This document shows, piece after piece, positions 56,567-64,000 of a stretch of 64,000 nt of DNA. The notes beneath the pieces are model-generated. The model did no database searches, had not been told where the DNA came from, and was given only the letters and a program-made list of their open reading frames with translations. Within the stretch, counting starts at the first letter, position 1, and each line of letters starts with the position of its first letter. Source of the DNA: Wenjunlia tyrosinilytica. Lineage in GTDB: Bacteria > Actinomycetota > Actinomycetes > Streptomycetales > Streptomycetaceae. The DNA lies in NCBI RefSeq assembly GCF_014646055.1, contig NZ_BMMS01000002.1, forward strand, positions 203,729-267,728, given 5' to 3'. The translations under genes were made by a program, and so were the position numbers.

Positions 56567-58882
56567 TCAGCGGCGCTCTTGCCTCTGCTTGCACTCCACG
56601 CAGAGGGTGGCGCGGGGGAACGCCTGGAGCCTGGCCTTGCCGATCGGGTTCCCGCAGGACTCGCAGTAGCCGTAGGTGCCCGTCTCCAGGCGTCCGAGGG
56701 CGTGCTCGTTCTGGCGGAGCATCTCCCTGGCGTTGTTCGCGAGGGACATCTCGTGCTCGCGGGACATGTTCTTGGTGCCGGTGTCCGCGTCGTCGTCACC
56801 GGCGCCGTCGCCGGAGTCCCGCAGGAGTCCGGAGATCGACTCCTGGGCGGCGGTGATCTCGCCGTTGAGCCGCTCGACGTCGGCGAGGAGCCCGGCACGC
56901 AGCTCCTCGACCTCCTCCGTGGTCCACGGGTCCTCACCGGTCCTGACCGGCAGCTCGCCGGGCTCCACCCCGGCCGCAGCCCGTGCCTTCGGCACGGCGG
57001 ATCCGGCGGGAGCCGGAGTCCGAACAGCAGTCGCTCTCTTCTTCGCCACCACTGACCTGGCTCCCGTCTTCTGTTGTTTCTGGGTCTGGTGATTCCCGGT
57101 CTTCGACCCGCCCGCGGCAGCGGCCCTCTTGGCAGCGGTGCTGCCAGGGGCAGCCTTCTTGGCAGCGGTGCTGCCGGGGGCGGCCTTCTTCGCGGAGGTC
57201 TTCACCGCAGCGCTCTTGCCCGCGGCGGCCTTCGCGGGGGCCTTCTTGGACGCAGCCTTCTTCGCCGCCGGGACCCCGCCCGCGGCGGCGGACTTCTTGG
57301 CGGCGGGCTTCTTGACGGCACCCTTCGCGGGGGCCTTCTTGGCAGCGGCCTTCTTCACGGCGGGCTTCTTGACGGCGGGCTTCACCGCCGCAGCCCGGCC
57401 CTCACCGGTCCCTGGCGCCCTGACCCCGGCCGCGGAGGTCTTCCGGGCAGCGGACTTCGGCGACGCCTTCTTCGCAGGAGTCTTCGCCGCTGACCTCGAC
57501 GCCGTTGCTTCGACGTCACCGGTCCCGGCAGCCATGACCCCGGCCGAGGACGTCTTGGCCGCCGAAGTCTTCCGCGCCGCAGGCTTCCTCGCGGACGTCG
57601 TCCCCGTCGCGGTCTCCCCCGCGGCCGTTCCGGCGGCCCTGGTCCCCGCCGCCGTCCCCCGCGCCGTCGTCTTCGCCGGAGCCTTCCTCGCGGGAGCCTT
57701 CTTCGCCGCCGTCTTCGCCGTCGCCGTCTTCGTAGCGCCGGTCGTCGCGGCCGCTGTCTTCTTGGCCACCGACTTCTTGGCGCCGGTCGCCGCGCCCGCT
57801 GTCTTCCTCGCCACCGACTTCTTGGCCGTTGTCTTCTTGGCCGCTGTCTTCTTCGCGGCCGTCTTCTTCGCGGCTGTCTCGGTCGCGACCGTCTTCGTCG
57901 CCGCCGACCTCTTCACCGCCGCCTTAGTCGCGGCTGCCTTCGTCGCGGCCGTCTTCGTCGCGGGGGCCTTAGTCGCCGACGGCTTCTTCACCGCCGTCTT
58001 CTTCGCGGCTGTCTCGGTCGCGACCGTCTTCGTCGCCGCCGACCTCTTCACCGCCGCCTTAGTCGCGGCCGTCTTCGTCGCGGGGGCCTTAGTCGCCGAC
58101 GGCTTCTTCACCGCCGTCTTCTTCGGGGCTGTCTTCTTCGGGGCTGTCTTCTTCGCGGCCGTCTTCGTCGCCGCCGCTCTCGTCGCGGGTGTCTTCTTCG
58201 ACGCGACCTTCTTCGCCGTGCTCTTCTCCGCAGGCGTGCCCGCGGCCCCGCCCGCGGCCGTCCTCGTCACGGCCTTCTTCACCCCCGCCGACCTCGTCGC
58301 CGCCGACTTTTCCCCAGCCGCCTCAGTCGCGCCCGCCTTCGTCGCCGCCGACTTCTTCACCGCCGCCTTAGTCGCGGCTGTCTTCGTCGCCGCCGACTTC
58401 TTCACCGCCGCTCTCGTCGCGGGTGTCCTCCTCGACGCGACCTTCTTCGCCGCGTCCTTCTCCGCAGGCGTGCCCGCGGCCCCGCCCGCGGCCGTCCTCG
58501 TCACGGCCTTCTTCGCCCCCGCCGACCTCGTCGCCGCCGACTTTTCCCCAGCCGCCTCAGTCGCGGCCGCCTTCGTCGCCGCCGCTCTCGTCGCGGGTGT
58601 CCTCCTCGACGCGACCTTCTTCGCCGTGCTCTTCTCCGCAGGCGTGCCCGCGGCCCCGCCCGCGGCCCTTCTCGTCATGGCCCGCTTCGCCCCCGCGACC
58701 GCCTTCTTCGCCGTGGCCGTGGCCTTCTTCGCCCCCGCCGTCACCTTCCCCGTCGCTGTCCTGGCCGTGGTCGTCGCCTTCTTCGTCGTGGTGTTCTTCT
58801 TCCTCGCCGCAGGCCTGGTGGCGGCCCGCTCGGCGGCCGACCGCGGGGCAGCCCCGGTGCCCGCCTTGCTCTTGTCCACCAT
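56567..58882 (-). CDS. ddbA: Histone-like DksA/TraR zinc-finger protein (DdbA-type)
   Basis: The 771-residue protein fuses a very long Lys/Ala/Thr-rich N-terminal domain (about 1-610), resembling eukaryotic H1 and the HupS tail with KKTA, AKKT and ATKA units, to a C-terminal TraR/DksA domain. That domain has a coiled helical pair ([20 protein letters not shown]) and the four-Cys zinc finger [10 protein letters not shown]...[11 protein letters not shown]. coelicolor DdbA, at the same place before ileS, was described as a histone-DksA hybrid nucleoid protein. The tail here is far longer than I would expect and contains 58-, 78- and 40-residue-period internal repeats. GTG 58879 is an alternative start; AAGGGG precedes. 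Confidence 0.85.
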   Translation of the reverse strand: MVDKSKAGTGAAPRSAAERAATRPAARKKNTTTKKATTTARTATGKVTAGAKKATATAKKAVAGAKRAMTRRAAGGAAGTPAEKSTAKKVASRRTPATRAAATKAAATEAAGEKSAATRSAGAKKAVTRTAAGGAAGTPAEKDAAKKVASRRTPATRAAVKKSAATKTAATKAAVKKSAATKAGATEAAGEKSAATRSAGVKKAVTRTAAGGAAGTPAEKSTAKKVASKKTPATRAAATKTAAKKTAPKKTAPKKTAVKKPSATKAPATKTAATKAAVKRSAATKTVATETAAKKTAVKKPSATKAPATKTAATKAAATKAAVKRSAATKTVATETAAKKTAAKKTAAKKTTAKKSVARKTAGAATGAKKSVAKKTAAATTGATKTATAKTAAKKAPARKAPAKTTARGTAAGTRAAGTAAGETATGTTSARKPAARKTSAAKTSSAGVMAAGTGDVEATASRSAAKTPAKKASPKSAARKTSAAGVRAPGTGEGRAAAVKPAVKKPAVKKAAAKKAPAKGAVKKPAAKKSAAAGGVPAAKKAASKKAPAKAAAGKSAAVKTSAKKAAPGSTAAKKAAPGSTAAKRAAAAGGSKTGNHQTQKQQKTGARSVVAKKRATAVRTPAPAGSAVPKARAAAGVEPGELPVRTGEDPWTTEEVEELRAGLLADVERLNGEITAAQESISGLLRDSGDGAGDDDADTGTKNMSREHEMSLANNAREMLRQNEHALGRLETGTYGYCESCGNPIGKARLQAFPRATLCVECKQRQERR

Positions 58883-59080
58883 CGCCGCGACCCCTTCACA
58901 TATTGTGATCTTGCTCGCGAACCGTGCCGGAACGATAAATCGACTCCAGTCCTTCGGCAACGGGGCGCGCCGCCTTCCCACCCACCCAGCCCTAAGGCAG
59001 ATGACCTGCCTGCTTTGTGCCCATCTGCCGAGCCCGTAATCTCGGCGCGGCCTTTCCCCCGTTCCCCGTACACTGGTGCC

Positions 59081-59342
59081 TGCGAAAGGCGTGGAAGGGG
59101 ACGAGTAGCGCCGCTAGCAGCCGAGAGCGACCCGGGGACGGTGTGAGCCCGGGGGCCTGCGCGACGTGAAGATCACCCCGGAGCCGCCGGAGGAAAGCTC
59201 CCGCACGAGCGAGTAGAACCGGCATCGCGACCCCAATGAGGGGGCCGCAGACCCATGAGTCCGCGGTCAAGGAGGGTGGTACCGCGGGAGCACGCGCTCT
59301 CGTCCCTCCGTCGGACAGCTCTTTCCGCCGGAGGCAGAACCG
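59081..59342 (+). promoter_or_regulatory. Translational T-box riboswitch of ileS
   Basis: The T-box core AGGGTGGTACCGCG (59273-59286) is canonical. GGAGGG (59271-59276) can pair with CCCTCC (59304-59309) as antisequestrator. Alternatively CCTCCGTCGG (59305-59314) pairs with CCGCCGGAGG (59325-59334), which hides the ileS Shine-Dalgarno GGAGG (59330-59334). Uncharged tRNA-Ile should favour the first state. An ATC at 59172-59174, in GTGAAGATCACC, is the candidate isoleucine specifier. TACACT (59069-59074) is the likely -10, giving a leader of about 260 nt. No U-tract terminator is present, so control is translational, as in other actinobacterial ileS T-boxes. Confidence 0.93.
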
Positions 59343-62300
59343 ATGACGCAGTACCGCCAGGTCCCCGCCCAGGTCGACCTGCCCGCGCTCGAGCACGAGG
59401 TGCTCGAGTTCTGGCACGCGAACAAGGTGTTCGCCCGCTCCCTCGAGCAGAGCGACGGCAAGCCCGAGTGGGTCTTCTACGAGGGCCCGCCCACCGCCAA
59501 CGGCATGCCCGGCGCCCACCACATCGAGGCCCGCGTCTTCAAGGACGTCTTCCCGCGCTTCAAGACCATGCAGGGGCACCACGTCACCCGCAAGGCGGGC
59601 TGGGACTGCCATGGCCTCCCGGTCGAGCTGGCCGTCGAGAAGGAGCTGGGCTTCTCCGGCAAGCAGGACATCGAGGCGTACGGCATCGCCGAGTTCAACG
59701 CCAGGTGCCGCGAGTCCGTCCTGCGCCACGTGGGCGCGTTCGCCGAGCTCACCGAGCGCATGGGCTACTGGGTCGACCTCGACCAGGCGTACCGGACGAT
59801 GGACCCCGAGTACGTCGACTCCGTCTGGTGGTCGCTCAAGCAGATCTTCGACAAGGGCCTGCTGGTCCAGGACTACCGCGTCGCCCCCTGGTGCCCCCGC
59901 TGCGGCACCGGCCTGTCCGACCACGAGCTCGCCCAGGGCTACGAGACGGTCGTCGACCCCTCCGTCTTCGTCCGCTTCCCTCTGACCTCCGGCCCCCTCG
60001 CGGGCGAGGCCGCCCTGCTGGTCTGGACGACGACCCCCTGGACGCTGGTGTCCAACACCGCTGTCGCCGCCCATCCCGGTGTCACCTACGTCGTGGCCAC
60101 CGACGGCACCGAGAAGCTCGTCGTCGCCGAGCCGCTGCTGGACAAGGCCCTCGGCGAGGGCTGGACCGCCACCGGGGAGTCCTTCACCGGCCGCGACATG
60201 GAACGCTGGACGTACCGCCGCCCGTTCGACCTGGTCGAGATCCCGGACGCCCACTACGTCGTCAACGCCGATTACGTCACCACCGAGGACGGCACCGGCC
60301 TGGTCCACCAGTCCCCCGCGTTCGGTGAGGACGACCTCAAGACCTGCCGGGCCTACGGACTGCCGGTGGTGAACCCGGTCCGCCCCGACGGCACCTTCGA
60401 GGAGGGCGTCGACCTGGTCGGCGGCACCTTCTTCAAGAAGGCCGACGAGCACCTCGTGGCCGACCTGGCCGCCCGCGGCCTGCTCTTCAAGCACGTGCCC
60501 TACGAGCACAGCTACCCGCACTGCTGGCGCTGCCACACCGCGCTGCTCTACTACGCGCAGCCGTCGTGGTACATCCGCACCACCGCGATCAAGGACGCCC
60601 TGCTCCGGGAGAACGAGAACACCAACTGGTTCCCCGAGACCGTGAAATACGGCCGGTTCGGCGACTGGCTGAACAACAACATCGACTGGGCGCTGTCCCG
60701 CAACCGCTACTGGGGCACCCCGCTGCCGATCTGGCGCTGCGAGGAGGGCCACCTCACCTGCGCCGGCTCACGCGCCGAGCTGACCGAGCTCAGCGGCCGC
60801 GACCAGTCCTCCCTGGACCCGCACCGGCCGTTCATCGACGACGTGGCCTTCCCCTGCCCCTCCGAGGGTTGCGGGCGGACCGCCACGCGCGTCCCCGAGG
60901 TCATCGACGCCTGGTACGACTCCGGCTCCATGCCGTTCGCGCAGTGGGGCTACCCGTACCGCAACAAGGAGGTCTTCGAGCGCACCTACCCGGCGCAGTT
61001 CATCTCCGAGGCGATCGACCAGACCCGCGGCTGGTTCTACACGCTGATGGCGGTCGGCACGCTCGTCTTCGACAAATCGTCCTACGAGAACGTGGTCTGC
61101 CTCGGCCACATCCTCGCCGAGGACGGCCGCAAGATGTCCAAGCACCTGGGCAACATCCTGGAGCCCATCCCGCTCATGGACCAGCACGGCGCCGACGCCG
61201 TGCGCTGGTTCATGGCCGCGGGCGGCTCTCCCTGGTCCGCGCGCCGCGTCGGCCACAACACCATCCAGGAAGTGGTCCGCAAGACCCTGCTGACCTACTG
61301 GAACACCGTCGCCTTCCAGGCCCTGTACGCCCGCACCTCCGGCTGGGCGCCCAGCGCGAGCGACCCGGCCCCGGCCGAGCGTCCGCTGCTGGACCGCTGG
61401 CTGCTCTCCGAGCTGAACTCCCTGGTGCGCGAGACCACGGCCGCCATGGAGTCGTTCGACACCCAGCGCGCGGGCAAGCTGCTCTCGTCGTTCGTGGACG
61501 ACCTGTCGAATTGGTACGTGCGCCGCTCTCGCCGCCGGTTCTGGCAGGGCGAGCCGGCCGCCCTGGCGACGCTCCACGAGGTCGTCGAGACCGTCACCCG
61601 CCTGCTGGCCCCCCTGGTGCCGTTCATCACCGAGCGGGTCTGGCAGGACCTGGTGCGCCCGGTCACCCCGGACGCCCCGGACTCGGTGCACCTGGCCTCC
61701 TGGCCGGTCGCGGACGAGGCGCTCATCGCCCCCGGACTGCCCGAGCAGATGGCCCTGGTGCGCCGCCTGGTCGAGCTGGGCCGGGCCACCCGGGCCGACT
61801 CCGGCGTGAAGACCCGCCAGCCCCTCTCTCGGGCGCTGATCGCCGCTCCCGGCTTCGCGACGCTCGACCCCGAGCTGCGCGACCAGGTCGCCGAGGAGCT
61901 GAACGTCGCCGAGCTCGCCTCGCTCAGCGAGGTCGGCGGCTCGCTGGTGGACACCTCCGCCAAGGCGAACTTCCGCGCGCTGGGCAAGCGCTTCGGCAAG
62001 GGCACCCAGCCCGTGGCCAGGGCCATCGCCGAGGCGGACGCCGCTGCCCTGTCGGCCGCCCTGCGCGCCGACGGCACCGCCACGGTCACGGTCGACGGCG
62101 AGCAGGTCGCCGTCTCCCCCGACGAGGTCGTCGTCACCGAGACCCCGCGCGAGGGCTGGGCAGTGGCCAACGAGTCCGGAGCGACCGTCGCCCTCGATCT
62201 GCACATCACCCCGGAGCTGCGCCGGGCGGGCCTGGCCCGGGACGCGGTCCGGCTCATCCAGGAGGCCCGCAAGAACAGCGGACTGGATGTCGCCGACCGG

Positions 62301-62489
62301 ATCGCGCTGCGCTGGGAGTCCCGCGACGAGGAGACGGCCGAGGCGCTTTCCGAACATGCGGTTCTGGTGGCGGAGGAGGTTCTCGCCCTTGACTTCGCCC
62401 GCGGAGAGGCCGACGACAGCTTCGGGGAGCCGTTCACGGACGAGCCCCTGGGCCTGACCTTCCGCCTGCGCAGGACCACGCGGCCGTAG
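59343..62489 (+). CDS. ileS: Isoleucyl-tRNA synthetase, IleRS2 type with GXHH signature
   Basis: The 1048-residue class I synthetase charges tRNA-Ile. In place of the usual HXGH signature it has GAHH (residues 57-60, in MPGAHHIEAR); the second motif is KMSKH in EDGRKMSKHLGN. The CP1 editing domain has LLVWTTTPWTLVSNTAVA and a Cys-containing WCPRCGTGLSDHE module; the C-terminal anticodon region follows. This is the eukaryote-like IleRS2 form, a group associated with mupirocin resistance. GGAGG lies 8 nt before ATG 59343, inside the T-box sequestrator. Confidence 0.96.
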   Translation: MTQYRQVPAQVDLPALEHEVLEFWHANKVFARSLEQSDGKPEWVFYEGPPTANGMPGAHHIEARVFKDVFPRFKTMQGHHVTRKAGWDCHGLPVELAVEKELGFSGKQDIEAYGIAEFNARCRESVLRHVGAFAELTERMGYWVDLDQAYRTMDPEYVDSVWWSLKQIFDKGLLVQDYRVAPWCPRCGTGLSDHELAQGYETVVDPSVFVRFPLTSGPLAGEAALLVWTTTPWTLVSNTAVAAHPGVTYVVATDGTEKLVVAEPLLDKALGEGWTATGESFTGRDMERWTYRRPFDLVEIPDAHYVVNADYVTTEDGTGLVHQSPAFGEDDLKTCRAYGLPVVNPVRPDGTFEEGVDLVGGTFFKKADEHLVADLAARGLLFKHVPYEHSYPHCWRCHTALLYYAQPSWYIRTTAIKDALLRENENTNWFPETVKYGRFGDWLNNNIDWALSRNRYWGTPLPIWRCEEGHLTCAGSRAELTELSGRDQSSLDPHRPFIDDVAFPCPSEGCGRTATRVPEVIDAWYDSGSMPFAQWGYPYRNKEVFERTYPAQFISEAIDQTRGWFYTLMAVGTLVFDKSSYENVVCLGHILAEDGRKMSKHLGNILEPIPLMDQHGADAVRWFMAAGGSPWSARRVGHNTIQEVVRKTLLTYWNTVAFQALYARTSGWAPSASDPAPAERPLLDRWLLSELNSLVRETTAAMESFDTQRAGKLLSSFVDDLSNWYVRRSRRRFWQGEPAALATLHEVVETVTRLLAPLVPFITERVWQDLVRPVTPDAPDSVHLASWPVADEALIAPGLPEQMALVRRLVELGRATRADSGVKTRQPLSRALIAAPGFATLDPELRDQVAEELNVAELASLSEVGGSLVDTSAKANFRALGKRFGKGTQPVARAIAEADAAALSAALRADGTATVTVDGEQVAVSPDEVVVTETPREGWAVANESGATVALDLHITPELRRAGLARDAVRLIQEARKNSGLDVADRIALRWESRDEETAEALSEHAVLVAEEVLALDFARGEADDSFGEPFTDEPLGLTFRLRRTTRP

Positions 62490-62519
62490 GTCCCGAAGGG
62501 CCCCGGGAACCCGCACACA

Positions 62520-62550
62520 GGCCGCGTCCACCTGCCCGGTGGACGCGGCC
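62520..62550 (+). terminator. ileS terminator
   Basis: Bases 62520-62532 and 62538-62550 pair over 13 bp around a 5-nt loop (TGCCC), 30 bp after the ileS stop, followed by a short T/C-rich run. Confidence 0.8.
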
Positions 62551-62654
62551 TCCTCGTGTGCCGAAGCGGCTTGCGGACGCGCTCCTCGTGCCCGTGCGAA
62601 TGCGCTGCTCAAGCGTCCGGGAGGCGTTTGCGGAGGAGCCCCGCACAACGCGCG

Positions 62655-62704
62655 GCAAAGGGCCGGGCCCCCAGGGAATCACTCCCGGGGGCCCGGCCCT
62701 TTGC
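62655..62704 (-). terminator. Perfect 18-bp terminator after divIVA
   Basis: Bases 62655-62672 are the exact reverse complement of 62687-62704, around a 14-nt loop. It lies 27 bp after the divIVA stop codon and ends in TTTGC on its right arm, AAAG on the left. Between it and the ileS terminator about 100 bp hold nothing else I can recognise. Confidence 0.85.
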
Positions 62705-62731
62705 CGCTTGCCGCCTACCGCGTCCTGCGGG

Positions 62732-63778
62732 TCAGTTGTCGTCCTCGTCGATGAGGAAGCCGCGCATCGGCGTGGGAGCCTGCTGCAACGGCTGCGGCGC
62801 CTGCGGGCGGACCGGAGCCATCGGCTGCGTCATCGAGGGGGCCATCTGCTGACCGTGGCCGCCGGTGTGGCCGCCCATCTGCTGGTTGCCGCCCATGGAG
62901 TGGTTGCCCCCCATGGTGTGGCCCATCGCGCCGGCACCGGCCGGAGCCATGGACGGCGCTCCCATGCCGCCCATCGAGGGACCCGGCAGCGAGGCCGTCG
63001 CGGGGGTCCGCGGCGGAGCCAGCGAGTCGTCGGCCTGGTTCTCCAGCTGGCGCAGCTGGCTCTCCAGGTACGACTTCAGACGGGTGCGGTACTCGCGCTC
63101 GAAGCCGCGCAGGTCCTCGACCTTGCGCTCCAGCGTGGCACGGGCGCTCTCGAGGGAGCCCATGGCCACACGGTGCTTCTCCTGCGCGTCCCGCTCCAGC
63201 GCGTCGGCCTTGGCGCGGGCGTCGCGCTCGAGGCCCTCGGCGCGGCTGCGCGCCTCGCCGACGATCTTGTTGGCCTCGGAACGGGCCTCCGCGATCGCCT
63301 GGTCCGCGGTCTGCTGCGCCAGCGAGAGCACGCGGGCGGCGCTGTCGCCACCGGGGCCCTGCTGCGGCATGTGCTGAGGGGGACCCTGGGGACCGTGGCC
63401 GGGGAACTGACCGCCGGGTCCGCCCGGTCCCTGGAGCTGTCCTCCAGGACCGGCCGGAAGCTGGGGAGCGCCACCCGGAAGCTGAGGCGGACCCATGTGC
63501 TGCGGCGGCACCGGCTGCGGGCCGGATATGGCGGCGGGCACCGGGCCGTTGGGCCGGTCCTGCGGCTCGGGCTTGCGCATCTGCTGCTGCTGATTCTGCG
63601 CAGCGGCACGAGTCGCGGCGGCAAGCTTCGCCCGCAGGTCCTCGTTCTCCCGGAGCAGTCGGGTCAGCTCGGCCTCAACCTCGTCGAGGAAGGCATCGAC
63701 CTCGTCTTCGTCATAGCCTTCGCGGAGACGGACGGTCGTGAACTGCTTGTTCCGAACATCCTCGGGGGTCAGCGGCAT
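62732..63778 (-). CDS. divIVA: DivIVA (Wag31-type) polar growth protein
   Basis: The 348-residue coiled-coil protein organises tip growth and hyphal branching in Streptomyces. The conserved membrane-binding N-terminus reads MPLTPEDVRNKQFTTVRLREGYDEDEVDAFLDEV, followed by a short coiled coil. A Pro/Gly/Gln-rich linker (about residues 70-145) separates it from a second long coiled coil (about 145-250, SAARVLSLAQQTADQAIAEA on). The Gly/Met/Gln-rich tail ends FLIDEDDN. This is the streptomycete layout. GAGGTGAAG precedes ATG 63778. The yggT gene ends 45 bp upstream, as in the ftsZ-yggT-divIVA end of the dcw cluster. Confidence 0.96.
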   Translation of the reverse strand: MPLTPEDVRNKQFTTVRLREGYDEDEVDAFLDEVEAELTRLLRENEDLRAKLAAATRAAAQNQQQQMRKPEPQDRPNGPVPAAISGPQPVPPQHMGPPQLPGGAPQLPAGPGGQLQGPGGPGGQFPGHGPQGPPQHMPQQGPGGDSAARVLSLAQQTADQAIAEARSEANKIVGEARSRAEGLERDARAKADALERDAQEKHRVAMGSLESARATLERKVEDLRGFEREYRTRLKSYLESQLRQLENQADDSLAPPRTPATASLPGPSMGGMGAPSMAPAGAGAMGHTMGGNHSMGGNQQMGGHTGGHGQQMAPSMTQPMAPVRPQAPQPLQQAPTPMRGFLIDEDDN

Positions 63779-63823
63779 CTCTTCACCTCAACGTGATCGT
63801 CGACAACTGGCAGCCTGCATCGT

Positions 63824-64000
63824 TCACATCAGGCTCCCCACGACGGAAATCAGGATGTAGACGATGATCATCAGTACGAAGAAGGACAGGTCGAGCGCCA
63901 CGCCCCCGAGACGCAGCGGCGGAATGAACCGCCGCAGAAGCTTGAGCGGCGGATCGGTGACAGTGTAGGTGGCCTCGAGGACTACCACCATCGGCTTCGC
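63824..64000 (-). CDS. YggT family membrane protein, C-terminal fragment
   Basis: The last 59 residues are in the window: EATYTVTDPPLKLLRRFIPP, then a membrane helix (LSFFVLMIIVYILISVVGSL) and stop TGA at 63824-63826. V(T)DP-L--LR--IPP-R-GG---D-S is the YggT signature. The N-terminal helix lies outside. YggT proteins sit next to divIVA in the division cluster of Gram-positive bacteria; their role in division or osmotic adaptation is not settled. Confidence 0.88.
   Translation of the reverse strand, partial: AKPMVVVLEATYTVTDPPLKLLRRFIPPLRLGGVALDLSFFVLMIIVYILISVVGSLM

Noticed and set aside
54603-56669. 688-codon plus-strand open frame across the GNAT-rluD-lspA region
   Set aside because: It runs antisense through three recognised genes and their junctions and has only GC-driven composition.
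56583-59039. Ala/Phe/Val-rich long frame on the plus strand over ddbA
   Set aside because: It is the mirror of the Lys/Ala repeats of ddbA. The apparent membrane character comes from complementing AAG/GCC codons.

Overview
The window is a piece of the core chromosome of a Streptomyces (or very close relative). The evidence is the very high GC content with almost only G/C in third codon positions, many GTG starts, GTGA/ATGA stop-start overlaps, and a gene order that places gltBD, lgt, trpABC/trpM, trpE-hisI, hisFAHBCD, dnaE, phoD, rluD-lspA, a histone-like DksA protein (ddbA), ileS and divIVA on one arm. No prophage, insertion sequence, tRNA, rRNA, CRISPR array or biosynthetic gene cluster was recognised.

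Layout. Positions 1-6.4 kb hold the end of a MarR regulator and the glutamate synthase pair gltB-gltD. Positions 6.6-9.8 kb hold a VIT/CCC1 iron transporter with two iron boxes, the lipoprotein diacylglyceryl transferase lgt and a membrane-anchored DsbA-like protein. Positions 10.0-17.3 kb form a leftward tryptophan block with histidine genes at its head: hisI, trpE, a Trp-region membrane protein, a small HGxxPAAW membrane protein, a DUF2752 protein, trpC, the small trpM, trpB and trpA. Rightward genes at 17.4-21.2 kb encode a septum-formation-domain protein, a TIGR03085 protein and an ABC exporter. The leftward histidine operon hisD-C-B-(50-aa membrane protein)-H-A-ridA-F fills 21.2-27.3 kb. 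Its hisA is expected to be the bifunctional PriA, because no trpF is present.

Positions 27.5-35.5 kb carry a membrane protein of unknown role, then an ABC sugar importer (lipoprotein plus two permeases) followed by a GH38 alpha-mannosidase, probably a mannoside uptake and degradation operon. Positions 35.5-41.4 kb hold a Lon-substrate-binding-domain protein, a YbaK-type deacylase, a 24-codon basic ORF that looks like ribosomal protein bL37, a small ABC-2 exporter, a NYN-domain protein and a small basic protein. dnaE (41.5-45.1 kb) is followed by DUF2252, a second DsbA-like protein, Tat-type PhoD, an M15-like secreted protein, an M43 metalloprotease and an MscS channel. From 53.5 to 64 kb come a dienelactone hydrolase, the collapsed remnant of what seems to be a Na+/H+ antiporter, a GNAT enzyme, rluD, lspA, ddbA, a translational T-box plus ileS, divIVA and the end of a YggT gene.

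Three cross-window themes stand out. (1) Short tandem repeats, often exactly 15 bp, sit just downstream of stop codons or in terminal coding tails at about a dozen independent places, with larger 87-bp and 199-bp versions in the his and trp clusters. (2) Many genes have TANNNT 6-8 nt before the start codon, the signature of leaderless transcription. (3) Regulation can be read from sequence at two places: DmdR/IdeR-type iron boxes upstream of the VIT gene, and a T-box whose mutually exclusive pairings around the ileS Shine-Dalgarno can be traced base by base.
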